Shown piece by piece: positions 30,705-42,100 of a stretch of 64,000 nucleotides of DNA. Every line of letters starts with the position of its first letter. Position 1 is the stretch's first letter. The stretch lies in assembly GCF_027409185.1 (NCBI RefSeq), contig NC_084462.1, positions 23,101,577-23,165,576 on the forward strand. Reading direction: 5' to 3'. A program made the position numbers and the translations under genes. Under the pieces are notes generated by a model. It worked only from the letters and a program-made list of their open reading frames with translations, had not been told where the DNA came from and ran no database searches. The DNA comes from Cynocephalus volans. Its lineage: Eukaryota; Chordata; Mammalia; Dermoptera; Cynocephalidae.

Positions 30705-31619
30705 GGATGCAATACTTGTTATTGGTGTGTAGAGCTGGAGAGATAGTAAGATATATTGAGGCTGGAACCTCAGTTCTTTCAGAAGATAGTTCTGTGCCTA
30801 AAGTTAAACCCAACAGGGTCATGAAAGCCAACTCCATAGCCTTCCTTCATCAGGTTACAGGGGTGAGGAAAGACAGTGCTGGAAAGTTAAGGAAGTCATG
30901 TTTCAACCTCAGAGCTTGAATTTCCTGCCATACTGGTCATGCACGCACCCACTGTCCTCTGTCGCTGCTCCTGGACTCCATAGCTGCCACTGCAGAGGCT
31001 CCAGCTGGAGCAGGTGCAGAGGAAGACAAGGCAGGGAGAGACAGTGAGTCATAGGGTGGGAGGTGTTCACTCAGGTAAAGGGAACACTTGCAATGACTGG
31101 ACAAGCAGGAAGATCCTGAGTTCTGAAGTGTCAAACCTGAGTCTCAGTTTCTTCCTTTATAAACAGGGATAACATAGGTTGATTCCTACTTACTTTGGAG
31201 GGCTCCTTGGAAATCAAATGGGGAAATGCATATGGATGCATTTTATGAACAGAGTATTAGATAATGTCAGTGAATACTGCTATTCACAAAATGAGAATCA
31301 AAGGAGATTTTGCGCACAGCGACGTTTCTTCTGGAACACTCCAAGGTACTCCTGCTGGAGCACTTCCTCACATCCCACACAGGGACAAGCTTCCACAGAA
31401 AACACATTTGAGGCTATGTGATATCACAAAAGCCCTCCCTCTCCAAGCCCCCCCCCCCAATTCATTGAAAGGCTTAGTGATGACCTTTTTCAGAAGAGAA
31501 AAGTTACCCAGTAAAGGACTCCTATTCAATGAACTGTGAAAAAGTTACAATGACAGAAAATGTGTGTGCCTGGGTAGTTTATTTTATTCTTTTAAAACAA
31601 GCAAAAAAAAACCAAAAAA
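30705..31619. other. Intergenic, unclassified
   Basis: No repeat or exon is recognised with confidence in this stretch between the SINE at 30.6 kb and the SINE fragment at 31.6 kb. Confidence 0.3.
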
Positions 31620-31685
31620 CAAACAAAAAACCAACAACAAGCAAGTGTTCAGATCCCTGTACCAGCCAGCCACACACACACAAAA
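31620..31685 (+). repeat. SINE 3' fragment
   Basis: 'agtgttcagatccctgtacc' plus 'agccagcc' and a CA-rich tail. Confidence 0.5.
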
Positions 31686-31763
31686 AGAAATCAACAAGGT
31701 ATAAAACTGACCTCCTCCTAGACTCCTAGAATGGGGAAGAAAGAGGGATTCTGCAAAATTAAT

Positions 31764-31867
31764 ATTTTTTTTTCTTATTGGCAGCTAGCTGGTAAGGGGA
31801 TCTGAACCCTTGACCTTGGTGTTATCAGCACCATACTCTTACCAAGTGAGCTAACTGGCCAGCCCCC
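31764..31867 (-). mobile_element. tRNA-Ile-type SINE, monomer
   Basis: 'ggcagctagctggtaaggg', 'aacccttgaccttggtgtt', 'aactggccagcccc'; flanked by aaaattaat. Confidence 0.85.
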
Positions 31868-32336
31868 TAAAATTAATTTTTTAAAAAGCCCCAAATATAG
31901 AGTGCCTCTTGTATGTACTGAACTTTACCAGGTGTTTTGAGGATTATGAAGTAGTTAAAACCCTCTTCAGCATCTAAGGAGAAAAACAATTGAGTGAATA
32001 AAATAATTCTTAGGGAAGTAATTGAAGTGGATCAGATTTGGTCCAAAAACAGAGGTAGGAACAGTGATGACAGGGACAGAATTCTGTCACGTCAGCCCTT
32101 GCTCTTATCATCAGAGGTCTCCTACATGGCACCAGCTCATGTTCTGGAGGGTTTCCTACTTCATTCGTCCTTCACTGAATACTCTATCAAAGTATGTGCT
32201 GAGCCTCAAGTCAGACAGAACCTATCTCATGGGGGATGGTGAGGAAATATGATCCGTAATTGACTGAAATACCCCAAATGCCAAAGAATGTAATTTCTGG
32301 ACAATGAAATAAACACATAGGTCACACATGAGCATA
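31868..32336 (-). other. ZNF394: ZNF394 3' UTR / downstream region
   Basis: Lies just after the ZNF394 stop on the minus strand. No clear minus-strand AATAAA is seen here; the nearest candidate (tttatt on the plus strand) is near 31,577, so the transcript end is undetermined. Confidence 0.4.
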
Positions 32337-33406
32337 TCAAAATGATGAGAGTTTATTCTGATGGATTCTTTGGTGTCGGATAAGGTGTGTACTTTGTCTA
32401 AAGCTTTCCCCACACTCAAGACACTTGTAAGGTTTTTCTCCAGTGTGAGTTCTCTGGTGTTTAATGAGGGTTGCACTTTGACTGAAGCTTTTTCCACAGA
32501 CAGAGCATCCGTAAGGCTTCTCCCCAGTGTGGATTCTATGATGTTTGAAAAGGTCAGAGCGCTGTTTGAAGCTCTTCTCACATTCCTCACATTTATAGGG
32601 TCTCTCCCCTTTGTGTAGTCTCTGATGTCTAAAAAGGTTGGAAATATGGCAGGTTTCCCCACACTCCTCACATTTATAGTATTTCTCTCTGCTGTGGGTT
32701 CTTTGATGCCGATTTAGATGTGAACTCTGCCTGAAGCATTCCCCGCATTTCAGACACATGTATGGCTTCTCACCTGTATGTGTCCTCTGGTGTTTAATCA
32801 GGGCAGCACTCTGACTGAAGCTCTTCCCACATGCTTGGCATGCATAGGGCTTCTCGCCTGTGTGGATTCTCTGGTGTTTAAAGAGGTCAGAGCGCTGTTT
32901 GAATCTCTTCTCACAGTTATCACATTTATAAGGTCTTTCTTCACAGAACTGCCTCTGGGTCTCGAAAGAGCCAGCACTATGGAAATTTTCTCCACTGCCA
33001 ACAGCCTTGTGAGGTCTCACTATATCTAAACTCTGTCTGCATTTGTTCCCATGGTCATCGCTGTCAGTGGGCTTCTTTGTTGTCTGGATGTGCTGACAAA
33101 GAACAAAGTTGGAACTTTTGGCACTGCTCCAAAATTCGTTATTTTTAGAGTCTGTCTCTTTGGTGGAACCCTTCTTCTTGAGATCTGAGACACTGGTGGG
33201 GCCTTGCTCTTCAGGAGAATTTTCAAATTTCATCAAGGAGGGGTTTCTTGACTGCTTTTCTACTCTGTCCTCATAAATATCGCCACACTCGGAAAACAGG
33301 GGGGCCTTCCCTTGGGACACTTCTTGCAGCCAGCCCTGTGGCTCTGCTTCTTCTAAAATTTCTTGCTTTGGAATCAACTCTTTGTTCTCGACTCTGTTTT
33401 CCAAAC
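32337..33406 (-). CDS. ZNF394: ZNF394 zinc-finger exon
   Basis: The acceptor is atgtttcag immediately above 33,406; the stop is TGA at 32,339-32,337. It encodes a 158-residue spacer and then seven fingers, most joined by TGEKPY linkers. Finger 4 ([18 protein letters not shown]) has C-x2-C-x11-H, one residue short, and lacks the usual central Phe; human is the same from memory. The C-terminal tail after the last His is seven residues (QNKLSSF), shorter than in human. Confidence 0.95.
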
Positions 33407-36400
33407 CTGAAACATTAAAATAAAAATTGCTGCCATGTCATCCCTACGCAATAACGAAATAAGCAAGTGCTAGCAGAAAGACAACCCAAAACCCTCCTTT
33501 AAATATTCTCCATTAAATTACATCTGAAGTTAAATTATTTTAATGAAATTTCCAGAGGTGCTCACACTGACCAGCACAAACCCTGCTTCTTTCCTTCTAT
33601 ACATGTGCCTATTCCCACCAACCCATCTCTTTTTGCCCTGCCCCCTCCACTGCTTGGAAGTCACTATACTAGGAGAGGTCAATTTGGAAGGGGTGTCAAG
33701 AAAGGCCATATAGTCCTTAGCCCATAAATGAGGGATGGTTTAACAAGAGAAATCCTATTTGCATAATGAGTTATAATAGACACAGCCAGTGCCTTCAGTG
33801 TCTGCAGGCAGGTTCTGGGTGGAAGATCAATCTAGGACTTGGTGAAAGTCTATAAAATAAAGGAACAGTCAAGCCACCAGATTACATCCCCCAATAGCTG
33901 GAATTTTTGCAGTTTACTCTTCAGGAAGGCTGCAGTAGATAAATCCTGGATCATGGACATCTAACGGGGGAAAGGTACCACTATCAAATAAGGGCAATCA
34001 AGTGAAAACTGACACACAATTGGTAGAAAGTTCAATGCACTTTCCTCTGCTCAGGCCCCAAATTGTTAGCCCTAAAGCTTACATCCTCCAGGCAGAAAGG
34101 ACAAGGATTTTTAGTCCGTTCATAGGCTTTATTCACAATTCTATCTCTAGCACCGAGAACAGCACCTGGCTTACTGCGGACACTCCAGAAATATTTGTTG
34201 AATGAATCTCTCTATGGTTGAACTTACCAGCCCAGGCCAAAAGACCTCGAGACACTGACATATGGGAATTCTCAAGTCAAACAACACCTGATAACTGACC
34301 CACAGCGAATATCACCAGTCCACAAGTCTTTTACCCTGTTACACAGAGTTTCCGGACAGAATTCTCATGTTTGACTATTAAATACAAATGGAAAGTGAAA
34401 GTTTACCAATATTTCAGGGAAACCTCCAATGTAAATGCTGGTGAAACATGTACCACATGAAACAAATGAAAATCTAATAACCTATATTAATATTCTTATA
34501 ATATAAAGATAATATATCCAGGAAACAAGAAGCCTATAGGAAAAGGACTGTTTAAAGAATAAGAAAAGCTCATGAAAACATAAATGATAGCAGAAATATT
34601 TTAGCATAAGGGTTGGAAAACAAAGCTAAGAAAATCTCCTAGAAAGTGAAACAAAAGACAAAGAAATGGAAAATTTGTGTGTTGGGGGAGGCATGCAGAG
34701 AGAACCTTGGAGGATCAGTCCATGAGTTCCAACGTCCAGCTAAAAGAAACTGCAGAAACGGGACAGAAAAAGTGCAGATATAAACAAACAGATAGTTAGA
34801 CAGATAGATAAAAGAATACTATAAAATATTTCTCACAAATTCAAAGAGACGAGCATCTATATAAGGGTCACCAAGTACTCAGAACAATGAAAAAAAACCC
34901 AAAACCTCTCACACTAAGCCACACCCATTGTGAGATTTCATGTTACCAGAATAAAGATCCTAAATGCTTCTACACAGAATAAACAGATCACGCACTGTTT
35001 TGTATTCTTTTTATGCGATGGTCAGTCAGGTATAGCCACAAGAGGAGACTGAGGAGAGGCTCAGGAAAACAAAGTTTACTATACTCACAGGTCTTAGAAA
35101 CAGGAGGCATGCCAGGGCTATATGGGAAAGCACCAGCAGAGGTCAGGAGGCAGAAGGGACAGTAGCGAGGGGAGAGCCTGAGCCATGACCCTTATTGGAG
35201 TTTCTGCAAGAAAGGCAAGGCAGGGCAGGGTGAACAGTTTAGGGCTGGCTGGTTTGAATAATTTCAAAGGGCTCTAAGCCATACAGGTGGTCCTTAGTTG
35301 CCTGGTACCTGGCCCTGGGATGATGAAGGTGGAGGAATGTTGCCTCCTAGAGTGTAGGGGACAGAGAAAGGTGGGGTTCAGGATGGGTTAATTTGCCTAT
35401 GAAAGGCATACATCAAAGGTTAAGCTCTTTGTTATTTCTAAGAATTAGCTAGCACTGGGAGGGGTAGTTTCTCTCTCTCGCCAGAAAGGGTTTTAAGACA
35501 TCAAAACATCATAATATACAGAAAATAAAAAATAAACAATACGAACACCAAGGATAAAATACCACAATGGCATCAGATTTCTCAATAGCAACATGATAAA
35601 CTAGCTAGAACACCCACTGTCTTCAAAATTATTTCTAACCTAGAATGTTATATTTCCCAGAGTTATGGCCAAGGGCCATCCTAATGACAGCTGTGGAATA
35701 GGCCTGGGGAAGAAGCAGCCCATTCACACTGCAACAGAGGAAGCTTTGGGAAGGGTCTCTCCAAGGGGATGTGTAAAACTGACAGCATATCTGATATATC
35801 TGAACATACCCAGAGGAGTTTTACATTTCTTTCTTTCTTTTTTTTTATTTTTATTTATTTTATTTTATTTATTTATTTTTATTAATCTTTTTCTTTCTTT
35901 TGAACTTTTTGTGCTTTCTTTTTTTTGTCGTCTTTTTTTTTTCTTTCTCGTGACCGGCACTCAGCCAGTGAGTGCACCGGTCATTCCTATATAGGATCCG
36001 AACCCGCGGCGGGAGCGTCACCACGCTCCCAGCGCAGCACCCTACCGAGTGCGCCACGGGCTCGGCCCATCTTTCTTTTTTTTTTTTTTAAAGATAACCG
36101 GTAAGGGGATCTTAACCCTTGGCTTGGTGTTGTCAGCACCACGCTCTCCCAAGTGAGTGAACCGGCCATCCCTATACAGGGATCCAAACCCGTGGCCTTG
36201 GTGTTATCAGCACCACACTCTCCCAAGTGAGCCACGGGCCTGCCCTGAGAATTACAAATTTTTAAATATGTGCATATTGGAGGAACAGAATTCTTCCTCT
36301 TCCTCAGTAGGCAGTTAAGAGATACTAATTGAAATTGGGGGAAAAAATAGTAGAATAAGCATCTTACGTAGAAATATGAAATACCTGAATAAACAGTCAC

Positions 36401-39115
36401 AAGATTTTAAAGTTGCTGCCTCTACAAAATTGAAATTGGGATTGGGAAGGGCCTGCTATTTTCCTAAGACTCAAAAAGCACAAACCATTAAAGTAAGATT
36501 GAAAGATTTGACTATATGAGAATACTTCAAAAAGTTCGTGGAAAAATGAAATTAAAAGAATACAAATCTTTCCATGAATGCTCTCAAGAACTGTCATGTT
36601 AAAATTTAAAACTCTACAAAACATACCAGCCAGCTGCCAAAAAAAAAAAAAAAAAAAAAAACAAACTACATAACAAAAGACGCCATGGTAAAAAGGCAAG
36701 CCACATATATAATCAATAAAATAACAAAGGATTATTATCAAAAATTTAAAGAACTATCACAAAGCTGTTTAAAAAATGACAATGGAATAAAGGAGGGGAA
36801 ACAAAGGATACAAACAGGTAAGTTACACAAAAGCAAGTCAGAATACCCAAGAAATGTCTGCAAAGATGTTTAACTTAGTAGAAATTGGAGAGATGCAAGT
36901 TAAAACAAGATACCATTAATTCCTTAATTCACCAAGTATTTACTGAGCACTTACTGTATGCTAGACACTATTCCAGGTGCTTGGAATATACTAATCAATG
37001 AAACAGACAAAAATCCCTCTCCACGTGGTTTACATTCTAGAAGGGGGTGGTCAGACAATAAACATAAAGTAAATTAACATAGGATATTAGATGGTGCTAA
37101 ATGCCATGGTCAAAGCCTAGAACGGTGAGGGATCAGCAGTGCATGGGAGGAGGGGCTTCCAAGGAGGGGGTGGCCATCACTTCACAGAAGGCAAATGGCA
37201 GTATTAAGAAGCAATGTGAGAAACAACCTGAAGCAAGTCAGGGAGTTGGCTAAATGGCAAGCTGGAGGAAGAATATTACAGGCAGGGATCAATTAGTGCA
37301 AAGACCAGGAGGCAGGACACCTAGCATGTTCAGGAGCAGCGAGGCAGTGTGGTCGCAGCAGAGTGGGCAAGGAGCAGAGCAGGGGGTGGGCAAGCAAGGC
37401 TTTCACCCTGCATGAGATGGGAGCTGCTGCAGGTTCTGAAAAGAGCAGGCGCATGACTCCAAATGTGAAAGGGAACACTCGGGCTATTGCATGAAAACAG
37501 CATGCAACCAGCCAATAACACCAAATGTGATGAGAATGTGAAGAAAGAAAAATTCTCACTTACTGCTGGTAGGTTTATACATTGGTTATGAACTCTTTGG
37601 ACAGCAAGATGGGCATATATCTCTAAGCATATTCTCTTCAGAAACTCTTATATATGCACACAGAGAGAAATATACAGGAATGTTCAGTGTAACACTTTAA
37701 CGGAGAAAAACTAGATGCCTAAATGCCTATCAACAGAATGGATGAATGAATTTTGGAGTATTCATACAGTGAAATATATAGGTGTTAAAAAAAAGCTACA
37801 TGTATCAACATGGATAAATCTCAAAAATGTAATGTTGAGTGAAAAGTATTATACAATAATAATATACAGTTTGTGGCTACATGTATATGCATGAAAATGA
37901 TAAATACCATAATCAGGATATGGGGGCGGGGGGGGGTGAAGCCAATATAGCCAAATATTAAGGTCTGACAAACCTGGGTGGTAGCTTCATAGGTGCTCCT
38001 TATCGTTCTTAAAAATACTTTTCAATATGTATGAAACATTAAAAATGAACCAAAATAAAAAGCTGAATCTATCACCTAGCAATACAGAACAGAAAGGTCC
38101 TGCCTGGGTCACAAAAGAAACGTGAAGGCTCTCAGCCCATGTATGTGAATGGCGGACTGGCTCAGGGACTGTAGTGGACCGAGCCATTCACAAATCACAT
38201 ACCCCCATAAACCAGCAGGGTGAAAAGCACTCACTAGGTGGGACTGTGCTCCTGCAGTACTTCTGCACGCTCTCCCTGCAGAAGTCCCTCTCAGCTGGAT
38301 CCAGATGCTCCCACTCCTCCCAGGTTAGAGACTTAGCCATGTCTTCAAATGTCACCAACACCTGTAACAACAGATCAGCATTCAGTACCTGCTGGCCCTG
38401 GACAGTGCTACCACTAGTTTCAGGATGGGGCCAGACTCCAGAGAGTAAAAGAGGAAGCACTGAGAATCAAGTAACAACCACGACTGCTGAGTCTTTACCA
38501 GAGGCGGTACTGACCAGGGAGTTTTGAAGAGACCAAAGACAGAAGCTGACATTCTTCTGTAATTCTGAAAAGCCTTTCTGTGGACTGGCTACATTAATTT
38601 GACATAGGAGCAAACAAAATATTTGAGTTATGTGTCAAAACAAAAACCTGATATAGATTAAAAATAAACACATAACCAGGAAGTCCCAAGTTCCAATGCT
38701 GGCTGAGATGCTGTTTCCTCCTGTGTGGAACATACAAATATCTGAAGATGATCAAGGTACTTTACCCACAGCAGGAGTTCAGTGAAACTGCCTTTCCCTT
38801 CCGTTGACCACTTCACAATAAGATAATTATCCAACAAGATGATCTTCTGAGACAGCTTTTTTTTTGCAGCTGGCCAGTATGTGGATCCAAACAGATGACC
38901 TTGGTATTATAATACTGTGCTCTAACCAACTGAACTAACTGGCCAGCCCTGAGATGGCTTATTTAAATGTAAGTTGACCATTCACAGAGGTTAAAGACAC
39001 AATTCTTAAAAAGGGAAGGTTCTAAAACTGGTGAGGGAGATGTTTGTCCAGATTCCAGTGATGGGTCACAAACTGACTCCAAGGCTCTCTCGCTCATTGT
39101 ATTGTACTGTATTGC

Positions 39116-39165
<50 letters not shown>

Positions 39166-42100
39166 TTTACTTCCTATGTATTATGTTTTGACATCTTTAA
39201 AAACCTTTCTGTTGGATCCCCATACAGGCCAACCACCAAAAAACCCCCACAGAAAACCAATACCTTTCTGTCTAGGGAAGAAACAGTCCCTCCCAGATAG
39301 CCAATTCTTAGAGGAAGCAAAGGGCTCAGCCAGGAGCAAGCTTTTGTTATGCAAACTTACCAATCCAGAGCCCTCTTCCTCTATCTGGCCCCTGGCCCCT
39401 ATCCCTAGGAGATGTTCCTCCGCCTTAATCATCCCAGGGCCAGGCACCAGGCAACTAGGGATCACCCCTATGGCTTTGAGCCCAGCAAAATTATTCAAAC
39501 CAGCCAGCCCTAAACTGTTCACCTAGCCGTGCCCTGCTTTCCCTTTCCTGCTTTCTCATGGAAACCTCAGTAGGGCTCTGGCCTAATGCTCTCCCTTCAC
39601 TCCTGTCTTCTATCTCCTGACCACCCTGATGCCTTTCCCATGTGGCCCTGGATAGCATGCTGTGCCGCCTATCTATAGGACCCATGAGTATAAATTTTAT
39701 TTTCTTGAGCCTCTCCTGTTTCTGCTCTGTGACCACACCTGACTGACCATCTCAAAAGAGAATATAAATAACATCTCTCAGTGGTTCCCTCTCTCCCTCA
39801 AACAGCCAGGCCCATCACCCACCATCTCTTGCTTATATCATGTTAAGATCCATAGAAAAGACTCAGCACTCACTATAATGTGTGATATGTGATACCAGGG
39901 ATTGTAGAGAGTGTGACAAATGCAAAAAACCTTCCTGGGTTCCTCCCTCCTCATATGAAGTGAGGAGGAATGAGATGGCTAGCCTCCTCCTTGGGCTTCC
40001 AGTGGCCTCAGCAACGTGTACCTTCCCTCAGTCTTTGGCTTAACGCCACACCTCCTGTAGTTCTATCTTAAGTTACACACTGTCCTTGCTGCTAGTTAGA
40101 TGATGACTATGACAGTAACAATGAGGTTAAAACCAAAAGGCAACCCTGCCTGAATCTTACCATTGCTTCTCTCAGACTTTTCCCTGCTAGGCAGAATGGC
40201 ATTGAGGTTAAGTGCATGGACTCTGGAAACAGTCATGCGGGTTTGAATTCTAGTTCTCTACTTACTAACCACCATGGTACCCTAGACAAGGTGAAAAAAT
40301 CTTCTAGGTTATTCTGATACTTTACCTTTCCCTTCCTAGGCCTATCTCCTTTTATTTTAGAAATGTCAGGACTTTCAGAAAAAATGAAGGATGGACTGTA
40401 TATCCTTCAAGAAATCCTCTATGAATATTCCTTTTTCTCCCAACAGGGCTTTTAATGACACTGGCCAGCCATTAGTTTGTAATTATAGCTAAAGGAAGTT
40501 TGTGGAAAGGAGATATACATTTCAAATTAAGTGTAGACTAACATCCTACTTGAAGAGTTTAACCAGAGGCCTCATATCTCCCCATGGAAGGAGAGCGACT
40601 GACCCAGTTCAGGCAGGGATAAGAGTGTCCACTGTAACACAGACAGGAATGCAGGATCAAAACCTTCAAAATTCTGTCTTAGATTGTTGTTTCTCAACTG
40701 GGGGTAATTTTGCACCCCTGGAGACATCTGTCAGTGATGGAGACACTTTTGGTTGTCAAAAGTGGTGGTGGGGGTGAATGGCATCTAGTAGAGGGTAGAG
40801 GCTAGGGATGCTGCTAAACATCCTGCATGCACAGGACAGTGCCCTGTAACAAAGTATCTGGTTCGAATGTCAATACTGCCAAGGTTGAGAAATTGAGAAA
40901 CTCTGCCTTTGAACATGACTAAAATAGGAAATTTTTTTTTTTTTTGGCTCTGGAAAATGTTTCTTTCTTTCTTTTTTTTTTTGGCAGCTGGCTGGGGAAC
41001 CAAACCCTTGACCTTGGTGTTACAAGGCTGTGCTCTGAACAAATGAACTAACTGGCCAGCCCCTGGAAAACGTTGGAAGATTAACTTTTCACACTGACAA
41101 CAATTGTGAATTGTCTCACAAACAGCACATCCACATTCTATTTCAAAACCTGCAATGGAGAGTCTTCGAGAATATTACCCTGTTTTTCCAAGTACTCTTT
41201 TGGAGGGTCATGCATACTTCTCTATTTGAATATCTGCAAAACCAAAAATTACTAGGACTATAAATAAGATGTATGCAGAAATAGAGCAGTAAACCAGAAA
41301 TCAAAGGTACAGGCTGCCCCTCTGCTGTTATTTCACTGAATGATGTCATTTCACAGATGAGGAAACAGAGGCCCAAGGAGACTAGAACATAAGGCTGGAA
41401 GAGGCCCATATGCTACTGAAACCTGGATCTTCTAACTCCCAGATCAGCGTATTTCCTATCTTAAGTAGTTATATGACTTTAAATCTTTCTGTGCCTCATA
41501 TTCATCTTTAAAGTAAGAGACGATGGCATCACTAAGGTCTTTCTTAACTACAACATTATTTGTCTTAAATTGCTGCAAAAAAGCATATGCTAATACCAAA
41601 CATTAATGACTTTGGCCTATACACTGTGGACAATTAAAGATAATTAAAACAAAACCTAAAAGCATGCTGCAGTGACACAAATGAACACATTTTCAACTCG
41701 GTCAGTGTTTAGAAACTACATAAGAGACACAGGGAATCTTCAGAGAAATGCTTTGCAAACAAAGTACTGGGATTCCTCAGTGCTCAGGACTGAAAAACCT
41801 ACAGTTGTGTGATAAAGTCAATCTACTTCTTATGCCAATGACATTCCCTTCTTTCCACATTTAAAACCAAAGTTGGAGAACTTTGATCAGCTGTTTAATG
41901 GAGTTGATACAAACACAATAAAATGCCCTTTCAAATTTTTGTTTTTAGTGAAGAAATGATATGGGGTTATATGCAGAAGTATGAAAGGTCATCAATGAAA
42001 AAGCCTGAATAACTGACACAGCAATGAACCAAGATCCCACATTTCTGCTGTCTTAATACCACATCACTAAATATTTGATTCTCTCTACTACCGCACAGTA

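Larger units (their letters stand above)
33407..38234 (-). other. ZNF394: ZNF394 intron 2
   Basis: About 4.8 kb between the KRAB and finger exons. It holds an antisense LTR (34,995-35,508), two stacked SINEs (35.84-36.25 kb), a MITE (36,516), an ancient repeat (36.93-37.48 kb) and an old L1 (37.5-38.1 kb). 33,410-34,990 is otherwise unclassified except for an L2/MIR-like end at 34,165-34,210. Confidence 0.7.
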
